The notes below the pieces were generated by a model. It ran no database searches. It was not told the origin of the DNA and worked only from the letters and a program-made list of their open reading frames with translations. This document shows, piece after piece, positions 1 to 8,727 of a stretch of DNA of 40,635 nt (within the stretch, counting starts at the first letter, position 1; each line of letters begins with the position of its first letter). Origin of the DNA: DAMCAP01 sp964370205 (GTDB taxonomy: Bacteria > Bacillota > Clostridia > Oscillospirales > Ruminococcaceae); NCBI GenBank assembly GCA_964370205.1, contig CAYJIK010000010.1:1-40635 (forward strand), read 5' to 3'. Made by a program: the position numbers and the translations under genes.

Positions 1-1
1 T

Positions 2-400
2 ATGCTTTTACACCTACAAATTGAAATCCGTGAGTACCCTGACGGTAGCTGTCGGAATGTGACGTACACCGAGCGTGACGGCATTGTAAGCGTGCATTTT
101 GACAAGCAGTGGCGATCCCCCGCTCTTTCAGGCAAGACGTATGACCTGTCACGGGAGCTGAGTGAGGAATTTATAATGACGGTGATTGGTTTGGCTATTT
201 ACTCATGGGAGGAAAGTTATGAGTCGGACGAATTGGACGGCCAAGCGTGGACACTTGTATACCGTGAGGGGGACGGCGAGGAAAAGCGTGTCACAGGCTA
301 TAACGCTTACCCCGAGTGTTGGGATAGGTTTTTGGAGATAACGGAGAAGGTGGATAGAGTGGCGATAGAGGGATTGCGTTTAGCCTATAACGTAATGTAG
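2..400 (+). CDS. Hypothetical protein, probably 5'-partial
   Basis: An open frame of 132 codons begins at the second base of the window, so the true start may lie upstream and no ribosome binding site can be seen. I do not recognise the family. The product is soluble and acidic, with several Trp/Tyr residues and alternating charged and hydrophobic stretches, and has no signal peptide or membrane segment. The last codons and the TAG stop lie inside a 16-bp perfect palindrome (393-427), so a repeat may have replaced the original C-terminus. It converges with the CPBP protease gene on the minus strand. Confidence 0.5.
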   Translation: MLLHLQIEIREYPDGSCRNVTYTERDGIVSVHFDKQWRSPALSGKTYDLSRELSEEFIMTVIGLAIYSWEESYESDELDGQAWTLVYREGDGEEKRVTGYNAYPECWDRFLEITEKVDRVAIEGLRLAYNVM

Positions 401-427
401 GGGTGACCTGTGGTCACCCCTACATTA
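393..427. repeat. GTAG-type REP-like palindrome A1
   Basis: A perfect 16-bp stem (393-408 with 412-427) closes on the 3-nt loop TGT. Its core is GTAGGGGTGACC and the reverse complement. GTAG at the foot of a GC-rich hairpin is the hallmark of REP sequences mobilised by REP-associated tyrosine transposases. It lies between convergent genes and could end transcription from both sides. It contains the stop codon of the upstream ORF. Confidence 0.75.
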
Positions 428-439
428 AACAAAGTTCCC

Positions 440-1177
440 CTACCCCAAAATCCCAAACAGCCTAAAACCTATATAGTTAATAGCGAAGTTTGCGAACATG
501 TGCACTATCCACGAGGGGTAGACGGTGTTTGGCTTGCTGTCCAGCACGCAGAATATCGCTCCGCCTATCATAAGCCCCAGCACGGCGAGCAGTAGCACCC
601 AAAGATCAAACCACCCCACCATCATGGCGACATGGTAGAGAGCGAACGCTGTCACACTGAACAGGTAGGCAATATGGTCGGGGACATACCTACGTAGCAC
701 CAAAAACGCAAACCCACGGAAGAAAAACTCCTCCAGTAGCGAGTTTGCAAATGAGATGTACAGCGACACCCAAACAAAGTTATCCACTGACACCCCTGTG
801 TCGGCGGTTAATGCGGTAGTCACCCCTGACAGGTCAAACAGTCCACCAAACAGCGAGTACCCGAGCACCATCAAGAGGAAAAGTGACACTCCTACAAAAA
901 GGTAGCGTGTTACTTCCTTTAGCGATGAACGAAAAAGCTGTGATAAGTCCAGATGACCACCAGTGAGTGAGTAAAATATAGGGCAAGCGAGGAAAAGCGT
1001 CACCTTAACTACTGACTTGATGGCGTACCCCGGTAAGATGACCGAGTCCACCACCGCCATGATTATACATATAACGGCGACCGTAACTATTATAACCGCC
1101 GCCTTACCCCTGTTGTCGGGTAGGGCGGCGGTGTTGTCTGTGGTGTTGTTTTTGTTGTGATTTGATGGTTTACCCAT
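440..1177 (-). CDS. CPBP family intramembrane metalloprotease
   Basis: The 245-residue polytopic membrane protein carries the three motifs of the CPBP (CAAX protease and bacteriocin-processing, Abi) family: EExxxR at residues 149-154, FxxxH ending at His182, and HxxxN at 226-230. These form the predicted intramembrane metal site. Hydrophobic segments occur near residues 27-50, 55-72, 92-112, 135-150, 170-190 and 192-212. The ATG overlaps the last codons of folC by 8 bp with CAGGA upstream, so the two are probably translationally coupled. The family includes prenyl-protein proteases and bacteriocin immunity proteins; the substrate here cannot be inferred. Confidence 0.9.
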   Translation of the reverse strand: MGKPSNHNKNNTTDNTAALPDNRGKAAVIIVTVAVICIIMAVVDSVILPGYAIKSVVKVTLFLACPIFYSLTGGHLDLSQLFRSSLKEVTRYLFVGVSLFLLMVLGYSLFGGLFDLSGVTTALTADTGVSVDNFVWVSLYISFANSLLEEFFFRGFAFLVLRRYVPDHIAYLFSVTAFALYHVAMMVGWFDLWVLLLAVLGLMIGGAIFCVLDSKPNTVYPSWIVHMFANFAINYIGFRLFGILG

Positions 1178-2468
1178 TGTCCTGACTGTCCTTTACAATG
1201 TGGCGCAGTTCGCTTACTAGGTAGAGCGAGCCTGTACCGAGTATAACGCCGTTCACGCTTGTTAGGCGCAGTGCTTCGGCGTATGCTTCGTCTCTGTCGG
1301 TGAACACCCTGACAGGTACGGTGGACAGCGGCTGTATCATCTCGGCGAGCTGCTCCGCAGGGGTTGCTTTTTTAACGTCCGCCTCCAGTAGGAAAACATG
1401 CTTACAGCGTGATGTTAGCGCCCTCACCGTGTCGTCCTCAAAGTGCTTTGTCCGTGAAACTCCGAACAGCAGTGTGATTTCTCTGTCGCCGAGCAGTTCC
1501 AATGCGTCACATAGCACACGTATAGCGTCATCGTTGTGCGCGCCGTCCAGTATCACAAGCGGTTTTTGCCTAAGGACTTCCATACGCACAGGGAAGGACA
1601 GCTTAGCAATGCCGTCGGCTATAACGTCATCGGTAATGCCGTCAAGCGGTAGACAGCGAAGTGCTTCTATAACTGTTATGGCGTTGTACACCTGATGGTC
1701 GCCTAGTAACGGTACAAGAAAGCGGTTACCACCGTACATAAACTCAGTGCCGTCCAGACGCTTTTCTATAATGTCCACCGCTTTTAGGTCGGGGACAATG
1801 TAACGGCAGTGATGACGCTCTGCGGTGTTTTTAAGTACGTTAAGGGCGGGGGCGGGGCTTTTGGGGTAGAATACCGCCGTGCTACCCTCTTTTATTATGC
1901 CTGCCTTATGGGCGGCTATGCTCTCTATCTCGGTACCGAGCACGCCGACATGGTCAAAACTCACCGACATAACCACCGCCGCCATCGGGGGTGGGATAAT
2001 GTTAGTAGCGTCAAAGCTACCACCCACACCAACCTCAAGCACGGCGACATCGCACTTTTCTCTCCTGTACCACATAAACGCAAGGGCGGTAGTCACCTCG
2101 AATATGGTGGGGGGAGTGCCTTCATTGTCCATAATGGCGACAGCTTTCGCAAGTTCGTCCACAAGCTCTACCATGGTTTCCTTTGGTATCATCTTGTCGT
2201 CAATCTGGATACGCTCTCTGAAGTCGAGGACGAACGGCGATATAAACCGCCCTGTCTTGTACCCTGCGGTGGTAAGCACAGACGCTATCATCGCAGTGGC
2301 TGACCCCTTACCGTTTGTCCCTGCCACGTGGACATACTTCATACCGCTATTCAGATGTGGATTTGACAGTAGCGATAGCAGTCGCTCTGTATTGTTTAGG
2401 CCGTCTTTTCTGCCCTTTCCCTCACGCTCGTACACATAGGAGAGAGCTTCGTCATATGTTTTAATCAC
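1170..2468 (-). CDS. folC: Bifunctional folylpolyglutamate synthase / dihydrofolate synthase
   Basis: This cytoplasmic Mur-ligase-fold enzyme of 432 residues adds glutamate to folates and possibly to dihydropteroate. The P-loop GTNGKGS lies at residues 50-56, followed by the folate-binding SPF segment and the family signature around DHVGVLG. Length and motifs are normal. The chosen start is GTG at 2468, preceded by AGAAAGG about 9 nt upstream; the N-terminus aligns with typical FolC proteins. valS lies directly upstream on the same strand, the common Bacillota order valS-folC, but a hairpin at 2524-2552 separates them and may reduce read-through. Confidence 0.96.
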   Translation of the reverse strand: MIKTYDEALSYVYEREGKGRKDGLNNTERLLSLLSNPHLNSGMKYVHVAGTNGKGSATAMIASVLTTAGYKTGRFISPFVLDFRERIQIDDKMIPKETMVELVDELAKAVAIMDNEGTPPTIFEVTTALAFMWYRREKCDVAVLEVGVGGSFDATNIIPPPMAAVVMSVSFDHVGVLGTEIESIAAHKAGIIKEGSTAVFYPKSPAPALNVLKNTAERHHCRYIVPDLKAVDIIEKRLDGTEFMYGGNRFLVPLLGDHQVYNAITVIEALRCLPLDGITDDVIADGIAKLSFPVRMEVLRQKPLVILDGAHNDDAIRVLCDALELLGDREITLLFGVSRTKHFEDDTVRALTSRCKHVFLLEADVKKATPAEQLAEMIQPLSTVPVRVFTDRDEAYAEALRLTSVNGVILGTGSLYLVSELRHIVKDSQDNG

Positions 2469-2523
2469 AGTATTGCCTTTCTTTTATCATGGGGTGGTAT
2501 TTATATCAGGGGGAAAGTTCAAA

Positions 2524-2552
2524 ATGGGGACGGCGGAGACCACAGTCCCCAT
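2524..2552 (-). terminator. Hairpin after valS, possible terminator
   Basis: ATGGGGAC (2524-2531) pairs with GTCCCCAT (2545-2552) around a 13-nt loop, 12 nt after the valS stop. On the minus strand the stem runs into CCATTTTG, a short T-run, so this may be a leaky terminator between valS and folC. Confidence 0.5.
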
Positions 2553-2564
2553 AAAATCCTATTC

Positions 2565-5177
2565 CTACAGCATCTCTTTCAGTTTTTCCATCTTGTCCTT
2601 CGCAGTCGCAAGCTTTTGTCTGTCCGCTTCAACTACAGCGGCAGGTGCTTTCGCCACAAACTTCTCGTTGCCAAGCCTGTTTTCAAGGAAGTCTATCTCC
2701 TTTTGGACTGCTTTCATCTCGGAATTTATACGCTGTAGCTCCTTCTCCCTGTCCACAAGCCCCTCAAGCGGTGCGTAACAGACAGCGGCGGAGGTTACCA
2801 CCTTTATAGCGTCCTCCATAGTAAAGTCGGACGGCTTCAGTATAACGTCAGACGCAGATGCAAGCTTCATAAAGAACGCCTCTGTGCCGTTAAACACTTC
2901 GGGGGTGGCGGTGGCTATATACAGGTCACCTTTGCGTGACGGTGGTATCTTGCTGTCCGTTCTGGCGTTACGTACACCCTTTATCGCCTCTATAACAAGC
3001 TCAAAGCGTCCTGCTTCCTGTGGGAAGTCAAGTTCCGCACGATAGGTGGGGTAGGCGGTGACAGTGATACTACCCTCTGTCCCGGGGATACTCTGCCATA
3101 TCTCCTCTGTGATAAACGGCATAAACGGATGAAGCAGTTCCATCGAAGTGCGCAGTACATGGCTGAGTATCAGCAGTGCGTCACGTGCGACCTCTCCACC
3201 CTGCGCTAAACGTGGCTTTGTCAGCTCTATATACCAGTCACAGAGCACGTCCCAGATAAAGTCGTACATCTTCGTAAGCGCCATACCTGTTTCCATACGC
3301 TCTAGGAAGTCATTAGCCTCACGGATAAGCTGTGACAGCTTGCTGAGCACCCACTTGTCCTCGGGGAGAAGTGCAGAGGGGACACCCTCAAGGTCCTCAC
3401 CCTCGGGGATATTCATAAGAATATAGCGTGAAGCGTTCCAGATCTTGTTTGCGAAGTTGCGTGACGCAAGTGTGCGCCCTTCGGAATATCGGGAGTCAGC
3501 GCCGGGGGTTGTACCTGTACAGAGCATAGCACGCATAGCGTCAGCGCCGTACATATCCACAAGCTCCAGTGGGTCTACACCGTTACCCAGCGACTTTGAC
3601 ATCTTCCGCCCCTGCTCATCACGAATCATACCATTCAGCATAACAGCGGAAAACGGCTTCTTACCTGTATACTCAAGTGACGAGAACACCATTCTCACCA
3701 CCCAGAAGAATATAATGTCATACCCTGTGACCAAAAGGTCGGTCGGGAAGAACTTAGCAAACTCGGGGGTTTCATTAGGCCAGCCCATAACGGAAAACGG
3801 CCATATCGCTGAGCTAAACCATGTGTCCAGTGTGTCCTGCTCCTGCGTGAGATTTTTATGGCCGCACTTGGGGCAGACCTCAGGCGCAGTCTTGCTGACG
3901 ACAATCTCTCCGCAGTCGTCACAGTAATATGCAGGTATGCGGTGCCCCCACCAAAGCTGACGGGAAATGCACCAGTCACGAATGTTTGTCAGCCAGTGCA
4001 TGTAGACACTCTTAAACCTCGACGGGATAAACTGTATCTCGTTCTCCTCGACAATATCAATAGCAGGCTGCGCAAGCTCTTTCATGGACACAAACCACTG
4101 CTCCGACATCTTAGGCTCTACAGGTGTTGAACAGCGCTCGCAGGTGCTCACGTTATGACGGTGTGGCTCGATTTTCACGAGGAAGTCGCCCTCTTTCAGC
4201 GCAGTTATAACAGCCTTTCTCGCTTCGTCTATACTTAGACCGCTAAACTGTCCGCCATTTTCGTTAATCTTTCCGTCGTCACCTATGATGTTGACAGTCG
4301 GTAGCGAATGGCGCTGGCCTATCTCGTAGTCGTTTGGGTCGTGGCCGGGGGTGATCTTTAGCGCCCCTGTCCCAAACTCTTTCTCAACGTAGCTGTCCGC
4401 AATTACAGGGAGTTTTCTCCCCACAAGTGGCAGTACCACCTCTTTACCGACAAATGCGCTGTACCGCTCATCGTCGCCATTTACAGCAACAGCAGTATCG
4501 CCCAGCATTGTCTCGGGACGTGTGGTGGCGATGGTCAGATGACCGCTACCGTCCGCAAGCTGATAGTTTACGTGGTAGAGGTTGCCGTCCTTTTCCTCGT
4601 GTTCCACTTCGGCATCAGATATCGACGTTTTACAGGAGGGACAGTAGTTGATAAGACGCTCACCCTTATAAATCAGACCCTTATTGTAAAGGCGCACAAA
4701 CACCTCTAAAACCGCATCGCTACAGCCCTCGTCCAGCGTAAAACGCTCACGGGAGTAGTCGCAGGAGCAACCCATCATCTTTAGCTGATACATTATGCGT
4801 GACGAATACTTGTCCGTCCACTCCCACGCACGGCGGAGGTATTCCTCTCTGCCCACCTGCTCCTTGGTCTTGCCCTCGTTTCGCAGTGCCTCGACAAGCT
4901 TTGCCTCGGTGGAGATGGAGGCGTGGTCACTACCCGGCACCCACAGCACTTCAAAACCGCTCATGCGCTTAAAGCGCACCATAACGTCCTGTAGCGTATT
5001 GTTTAGTGCGTGACCTATATGCAGTTGCCCTGTGACATTTGGTGGCGGTATTACTATTGAGTAGGGCGGTTTTTTGCTGTGTGGATCCGCCTTAAAATAG
5101 TCGCCCTCCTCCCACAGTTTTAGTATTTTTTCTTCAACGGTCTTAGGCTCGTATGTCTTGCTTATCTCCTGTTTCAT
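2565..5177 (-). CDS. valS: Valyl-tRNA synthetase
   Basis: This class I synthetase charges tRNA-Val. It has 870 residues from the ATG at 5177, which is preceded by AGGAGGA at good spacing; an in-frame ATG 24 nt upstream has no such site. HIGH lies at residues 53-56 and KMSKS at 526-530. The TTRPETMLGDTAV segment near residue 219 marks the editing domain. Cys pairs near 180-183, 347-350, 420-423 and 436-439 suggest bound zinc. A charged coiled coil from about 805 to the end is the usual tRNA-binding arm. A good promoter lies at 5227-5254. I found no T-box motif in the leader, although many Bacillota valS genes have one. Confidence 0.98.
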   Translation of the reverse strand: MKQEISKTYEPKTVEEKILKLWEEGDYFKADPHSKKPPYSIVIPPPNVTGQLHIGHALNNTLQDVMVRFKRMSGFEVLWVPGSDHASISTEAKLVEALRNEGKTKEQVGREEYLRRAWEWTDKYSSRIMYQLKMMGCSCDYSRERFTLDEGCSDAVLEVFVRLYNKGLIYKGERLINYCPSCKTSISDAEVEHEEKDGNLYHVNYQLADGSGHLTIATTRPETMLGDTAVAVNGDDERYSAFVGKEVVLPLVGRKLPVIADSYVEKEFGTGALKITPGHDPNDYEIGQRHSLPTVNIIGDDGKINENGGQFSGLSIDEARKAVITALKEGDFLVKIEPHRHNVSTCERCSTPVEPKMSEQWFVSMKELAQPAIDIVEENEIQFIPSRFKSVYMHWLTNIRDWCISRQLWWGHRIPAYYCDDCGEIVVSKTAPEVCPKCGHKNLTQEQDTLDTWFSSAIWPFSVMGWPNETPEFAKFFPTDLLVTGYDIIFFWVVRMVFSSLEYTGKKPFSAVMLNGMIRDEQGRKMSKSLGNGVDPLELVDMYGADAMRAMLCTGTTPGADSRYSEGRTLASRNFANKIWNASRYILMNIPEGEDLEGVPSALLPEDKWVLSKLSQLIREANDFLERMETGMALTKMYDFIWDVLCDWYIELTKPRLAQGGEVARDALLILSHVLRTSMELLHPFMPFITEEIWQSIPGTEGSITVTAYPTYRAELDFPQEAGRFELVIEAIKGVRNARTDSKIPPSRKGDLYIATATPEVFNGTEAFFMKLASASDVILKPSDFTMEDAIKVVTSAAVCYAPLEGLVDREKELQRINSEMKAVQKEIDFLENRLGNEKFVAKAPAAVVEADRQKLATAKDKMEKLKEML

Positions 5178-5226
5178 CTGCGTTCCTCCTGTATATCTCA
5201 AACTAATGTTTTTACCTTTTCCTATA

Positions 5227-5254
5227 ATTATACCATCTTTTTTAAAGATTTCAA
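5227..5254 (-). promoter_or_regulatory. Sigma-A promoter of valS
   Basis: On the minus strand TTGAAA (5249-5254) and TATAAT (5227-5232) are separated by 16 bp. The -10 box lies about 50 nt upstream of the valS start codon. Confidence 0.8.
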
Positions 5255-5378
5255 CATAGAGAGCAATATTTTAGCTTGAGCTTCCAACCCCACAAAAAGA
5301 CAGCGCCCCCGACTGCCGACACGCATCGGTAAGCCGAGGACACCGCCCTAAAACTCATATTCACCTGTGTGGCAGTCA

Positions 5379-7592
5379 CTAACCGCCGAAGTTCTTGCTG
5401 TTCCTTGCAAGGGCGAGGTCGGCGAAGTTTATTATACCGTCGCCGTTAAGGTCGTATATGCTAGTTTCCCCTTGGATTTTTTCGTTGTATCTGCCAATGT
5501 TTGTTATCGCTCGTAAATCTTTGTCATCTACTATGTCGTCGCTGTTCACGTCGCCCAGCTTGCCAAAGATAACATCGTCGCCAAAACCTTTCCAACTGCG
5601 AGCTTCAATGGTAGGGTTTGTGCTGTTATATAGCTCGCTACCCGCGTTTAGTGCATCAAGGAGGTTTACGTATATTTTGCCATCTACATTGGCGGAGAGT
5701 GTGCCGTCTGCGGTAAATTCGGCAACATTCACCGCTGTACTACTTGAATCATTCGTTCCCACTACGTTTGACGCCGTACCGTTTAGCCAGTAAGCGTTTT
5801 CGACTGTCGCAAGGTTGTAGCCAACGATACTGCCTAGATCATGCTCCCCAGCACCGGTAACAGAGCCTTTGTTATAAACATTTTCGACAAACGCATTAAA
5901 AGATCTACCCGCAATACCACCTACACTGCTCGCACCGCTTACATCCCCCTCGTTATAAGCGTTGATAACCCCGGCATCATTGAGAAAATTTAACCCCACC
6001 ACTCCGCCTATGTTTGCTGCGGTTCTAGCATTAATTTCCGAAAAGTCTTCACGATCAAGTGGATCTAAGCCGGTTATATCGCCTGATATTGCCGTTACAT
6101 CGCCATTCACTGTATTATGTACATTTATTACAGTGCCACCCTCGTTTTTCCCTGCAATACCGCCTATGCCTTCGCTTGTATGCTTTAGGTCGTTGTTTTC
6201 ATCTACAATATATGAACCTTTAACAGCATTATCATTGTCAGCTCTGTTAATAACCCCATAGTTTTCGCCGACAATGCCACCCGTCAAATGATGCGAACCG
6301 TTTACTATAGAACTGTTATAAACATTCTCGATATGCCCCTTATTAGTCCCGACAATGCCACCTACTCTGTAGTAGCCTTCAACTGTGCCGCCCCGACTCT
6401 CAACATGTTCAATTCTACCCTGATTAAGTGATGCCACCGCCCCGATACCGTGCTGTTCATCAAAACTAGTCGGATTTTGTAGAACCCATAAATTCGGAGT
6501 TATCAGAACGAAATCTTTCACCACACCTTCACTGCCGATTACGCCGAAAAAGCCGTTGTATACATCTTCAGAATGAGTCGTGGCTATAAGTAGCTTTTGT
6601 ACCGAGTAACCTTTTCCATCAAACGTGCCTTGAAAAGGTGTGACTACACTATTGCCGATAGGTGTAAATAACTCCAAACCATCAAATACGATACTATTCG
6701 CAAGCTCCACTTGTATCCCCTCAAACGAGTTACCACTATTGACCAAGGTAGCAAATTCGTGGAGATCAGTTGTTGTACGTATCACGAAAGGGTTGTCAAG
6801 TACTATGTTGCTTTTGATGGATTTCAGTACTTTTGCGCCGTCGGATACTGTTAAGTTACCGTCGCTATCCACTGTACCGCCCTCAGTGATGCTCATCTTG
6901 CTGACGGTGATAGTTTTGTTATAGCCTGCTGTGATTGTAGGAAATTGTTGGTTCCAATCTGCATCGGTCGTTACTGTTAGATTAAGGTCTGTGTCGTTTA
7001 ACGTAATATTACCTTTTGTGGAAGAAATACTACTGCCCCAAACTCTCGTTTCAATATCAGCGCCTGTTATAGTTATGTCGCCGATACAATAAAATCCACT
7101 TACACCTTGAGTGCCGTTCCCCTCTATATGTATTTTTCCGGCGGCAGTGATATTTAATGTTTCTGCGACACTAATTGCTCTAACTACCTGATTTTTAGTA
7201 TTCACGGTAATGTTAAGTTCAGCGCTACTTTCGCCTGAAATAGTTAAGTGTGTATGTNNNNNNNNNNCATGACCATCCGTTACAGTAATACTGTTAGATC
7301 CGATCAAAACGATTTCGACATCTACATTTTCAGGTAAATTTATGCCGGCTTCTGACCTGAACTGTGGATTATTTACATTAATAACCGCATTGTTAAGTGT
7401 CAGCGTATTCTCGCTAACATCAAACGTAATCGTCCCACCCCCTGTCGTCCACGTGGTGTCCTCAGTAGGCAAGCCGCCTGACAGGTTAAGTCCGCCTGAT
7501 ACGTCTCCACTCGAGGCGAATGCCCCAAAAGTCAAAAGCCCCACACCGAGGGTCAGCACCAAAAGCGTCGATAGTATTTTTGTCAGTTTCAT
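5379..7592 (-). CDS. Secreted GLUG-repeat protein with C-terminal type I dockerin
   Basis: The start is the ATG at 7592, with AGGAGG a few bases upstream. About 737 residues follow. A Sec signal peptide (MKLTKI, hydrophobic core, cut near AFA-SSG) is followed by a beta-rich carbohydrate-binding-like region (about 30-260). Several glycine-rich GLUG-type repeats (GGIVGxNxGxIxNVYN, about 385-640) come next. The last 58 residues form a type I dockerin with two calcium-loop motifs (DVNSDDIVDDKDL and DLNGDGIINFADL). Dockerins bind cohesins, so export and attachment to a scaffold or cell-surface protein are likely. A 10-N gap interrupts the codons near residue 110, so the local sequence and frame are not certain. 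No cohesin or glycosidase gene lies nearby. Confidence 0.85.
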   Translation of the reverse strand: MKLTKILSTLLVLTLGVGLLTFGAFASSGDVSGGLNLSGGLPTEDTTWTTGGGTITFDVSENTLTLNNAVINVNNPQFRSEAGINLPENVDVEIVLIGSNSITVTDGHXXXXHTHLTISGESSAELNITVNTKNQVVRAISVAETLNITAAGKIHIEGNGTQGVSGFYCIGDITITGADIETRVWGSSISSTKGNITLNDTDLNLTVTTDADWNQQFPTITAGYNKTITVSKMSITEGGTVDSDGNLTVSDGAKVLKSIKSNIVLDNPFVIRTTTDLHEFATLVNSGNSFEGIQVELANSIVFDGLELFTPIGNSVVTPFQGTFDGKGYSVQKLLIATTHSEDVYNGFFGVIGSEGVVKDFVLITPNLWVLQNPTSFDEQHGIGAVASLNQGRIEHVESRGGTVEGYYRVGGIVGTNKGHIENVYNSSIVNGSHHLTGGIVGENYGVINRADNDNAVKGSYIVDENNDLKHTSEGIGGIAGKNEGGTVINVHNTVNGDVTAISGDITGLDPLDREDFSEINARTAANIGGVVGLNFLNDAGVINAYNEGDVSGASSVGGIAGRSFNAFVENVYNKGSVTGAGEHDLGSIVGYNLATVENAYWLNGTASNVVGTNDSSSTAVNVAEFTADGTLSANVDGKIYVNLLDALNAGSELYNSTNPTIEARSWKGFGDDVIFGKLGDVNSDDIVDDKDLRAITNIGRYNEKIQGETSIYDLNGDGIINFADLALARNSKNFGG
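7258..7267. other. Assembly gap (10 N)
   Basis: Ten undetermined bases lie in the N-terminal beta-rich region of the dockerin protein. The reading frame happens to continue across them, but the true gap length is unknown. Confidence 1.
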
Positions 7593-7684
7593 CTTGTGTC
7601 CTCCTATGTAGTAGTGATGTGTCACGAAAATGCGGTCTATATTGATACACACTCATGCTACCACAAAAAAGGGGGTATTTCTCC

Positions 7685-7706
7685 ATTGTTACAAAATTGT
7701 TACAGA
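7685..7706. promoter_or_regulatory. Tandem 11-bp direct repeat upstream of the dockerin gene
   Basis: ATTGTTACAAA is followed at once by ATTGTTACAGA, about 95 bp upstream of the dockerin start. Helix-turn phasing suggests a binding site for an activator or repressor. The regulator is unknown and no clean promoter was identified. Confidence 0.35.
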
Positions 7707-7873
7707 GAGAACTACCCGAGGACACCACTGAAGGTGTAATCTTTGCTCTGCGACTGCAGGTTAATGTCTAAATCGAATGGTGAGGGCTGATTTTCTCTAC
7801 CTCGAGGTCAGTTTAAAGCATATAAAACCAATCTACCGACCAAAAACAGACCTGTTTACATTCTAAAGCGATA

Positions 7874-8086
7874 CTACTCATTCATGTCATCTTTGATTGC
7901 AACTTCACAATTATCCGCCGCATACTCTAATAGTATCCCTATCAATTCATTTCTCGAATGACCTGACAATGATGAAATTGTTTCAATTTTATTCACCAGC
8001 TCGGTTTTTACCCTGATAGAAAAGGTGGTGTACCCATCTTCGCCCTTTGGTGGTTTCGGCTCTATTATTAGTTTACCTTTACTCAT
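7874..8086 (-). CDS. Ribbon-helix-helix (Arc/CopG-like) DNA-binding protein
   Basis: The 70-residue protein has the pattern of a ribbon-helix-helix repressor. A short beta strand (YTTFSIRVK, about 19-27) is followed by two helices, the second beginning at the SGHSRNELIGILLEYA turn. It should bind DNA as a dimer through the strands. The N-terminal arm is Lys/Pro rich and the C-terminal tail acidic. AGGAG lies 7-11 nt before the ATG. The gene is transcribed away from an 81-residue ORF. Three 12-nt-phased repeats in the shared promoter region are probable operators, suggesting autoregulation. Similar small proteins are common in Clostridia mobile or accessory regions. Confidence 0.75.
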   Translation of the reverse strand: MSKGKLIIEPKPPKGEDGYTTFSIRVKTELVNKIETISSLSGHSRNELIGILLEYAADNCEVAIKDDMNE

Positions 8087-8111
8087 AAAGCTATCATCTC
8101 CTTATAGCATA

Positions 8112-8169
8112 ATTATATAATTGACATTTTTTGTGTTATATGTTAAGTTATATGTTATATATTATGTTA
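8112..8169. promoter_or_regulatory. Divergent promoter with three phased operator repeats
   Basis: The plus-strand promoter has TTGACA at 8121-8126 and TAAGTT at 8144-8149 (17-bp spacer) for the 81-residue gene. A TATAAT at 8112-8117 serves the opposite strand. TTATATGTTA occurs at 8136 and 8148, with a degenerate copy (TATTATGTTA) at 8160, an exact 12-nt period that covers the plus -10 box. Ribbon-helix-helix repressors typically bind such phased direct repeats. Confidence 0.55.
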
Positions 8170-8185
8170 TGCATAGGAGGATATT

Positions 8186-8431
8186 ATGGACTTGTGTAAA
8201 GAGATTTTGGTAAGAATTTTAGAGAATAAAGAAATTAAGATTACATTTGAAAATTTCAACATAAATCCAACTGACATTGTAGAATGTGCAAGTTATGGTG
8301 CGCTACAAAAAATAAAGGCCATCATCCAAGATGACAGCCTTGACGATGGCGAATGTTTTATACGGATCGAAGAAATTGTACGCGTGTTTGAAGATTTGGG
8401 TAGTACAGGCGGAACAAGGCATGATTTTTGA
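8186..8431 (+). CDS. Conserved small hypothetical protein (81 aa)
   Basis: The 81-residue acidic protein is preceded by AGGAGG (8176-8181). I recognise the general pattern from many Clostridia accessory genes: a helical LQKIKAIIQDDSLDDGECF core followed by a EEIVRVFEDLG helix and a C-terminal GGTRHDF tail. The biochemical role is unknown to me. No Cys pair, signal peptide or membrane segment is present. It diverges from the ribbon-helix-helix gene, which is the likely regulator. A toxin-antitoxin relationship is not supported, because such pairs are normally co-directional. Confidence 0.65.
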   Translation: MDLCKEILVRILENKEIKITFENFNINPTDIVECASYGALQKIKAIIQDDSLDDGECFIRIEEIVRVFEDLGSTGGTRHDF

Positions 8432-8477
8432 TAATCAGCTGTTTTAGGGTAATGAGATTTCTAAGTTTTTAGTATGC

Positions 8478-8510
8478 AAAAATTCCCATAGACGGTGATC
8501 GTCTATGGGA
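8478..8510 (-). terminator. Rho-independent terminator of tRNA-Leu
   Basis: TCCCATAGAC (8484-8493) pairs perfectly with 8501-8510 around a 7-nt loop. On the minus strand it is followed by AATTTTT, five bases downstream of the tRNA 3' end. Confidence 0.9.
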
Positions 8511-8514
8511 AGGT

Positions 8515-8599
8515 TGGTGCCGCTGGCCGGACTCGAACCGGCATGATTTTCATCGCTTGATTTTGAGTCAAGTGCGTATGCCAATTTCGCCACAGCGGC
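8515..8599 (-). tRNA. tRNA-Leu (anticodon CAA)
   Basis: The 85-nt gene has acceptor stem GCCGCTG/CAGCGGC, D-stem GCG/CGC and anticodon stem CTTGA/TCAAG. The 7-nt loop CTCAAAA gives anticodon CAA, which reads UUG. A long variable arm is typical of type II tRNA-Leu, the T-stem is GCCGG/CCGGC with TTCGAGT loop, and the terminal CCA is encoded. It has its own promoter and terminator, so it is a single-gene unit. Confidence 0.97.
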
Positions 8600-8615
8600 A
8601 GGCGATATCTCAACT

Positions 8616-8644
8616 ATTATACAACATCTTTGCTGTAAACGCAA
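8616..8644 (-). promoter_or_regulatory. Promoter of tRNA-Leu
   Basis: On the minus strand TTGCGT (8639-8644) and TATAAT (8616-8621) are spaced by 17 bp. The -10 box lies 17 nt upstream of the tRNA 5' end. Confidence 0.8.
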
Positions 8645-8727
8645 TAAGTTTAGCGATAAAATTTTGACTTTTTGTGGATGGCGTGTTGACGCATTAAGAG
8701 CGCTTAGTGGAGCGGTCATTATAACGT

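Noticed and set aside
5281..5345. Third copy of cloverleaf element B
   Set aside because: CCCCCGACTGCCGAC resembles the arm core, but no inverted partner or three-hairpin interior exists.
8186..8431. Toxin-antitoxin pair with the ribbon-helix-helix gene
   Set aside because: The genes are divergent, whereas such pairs are normally in one operon, and the 81-residue protein has no recognised toxin fold.
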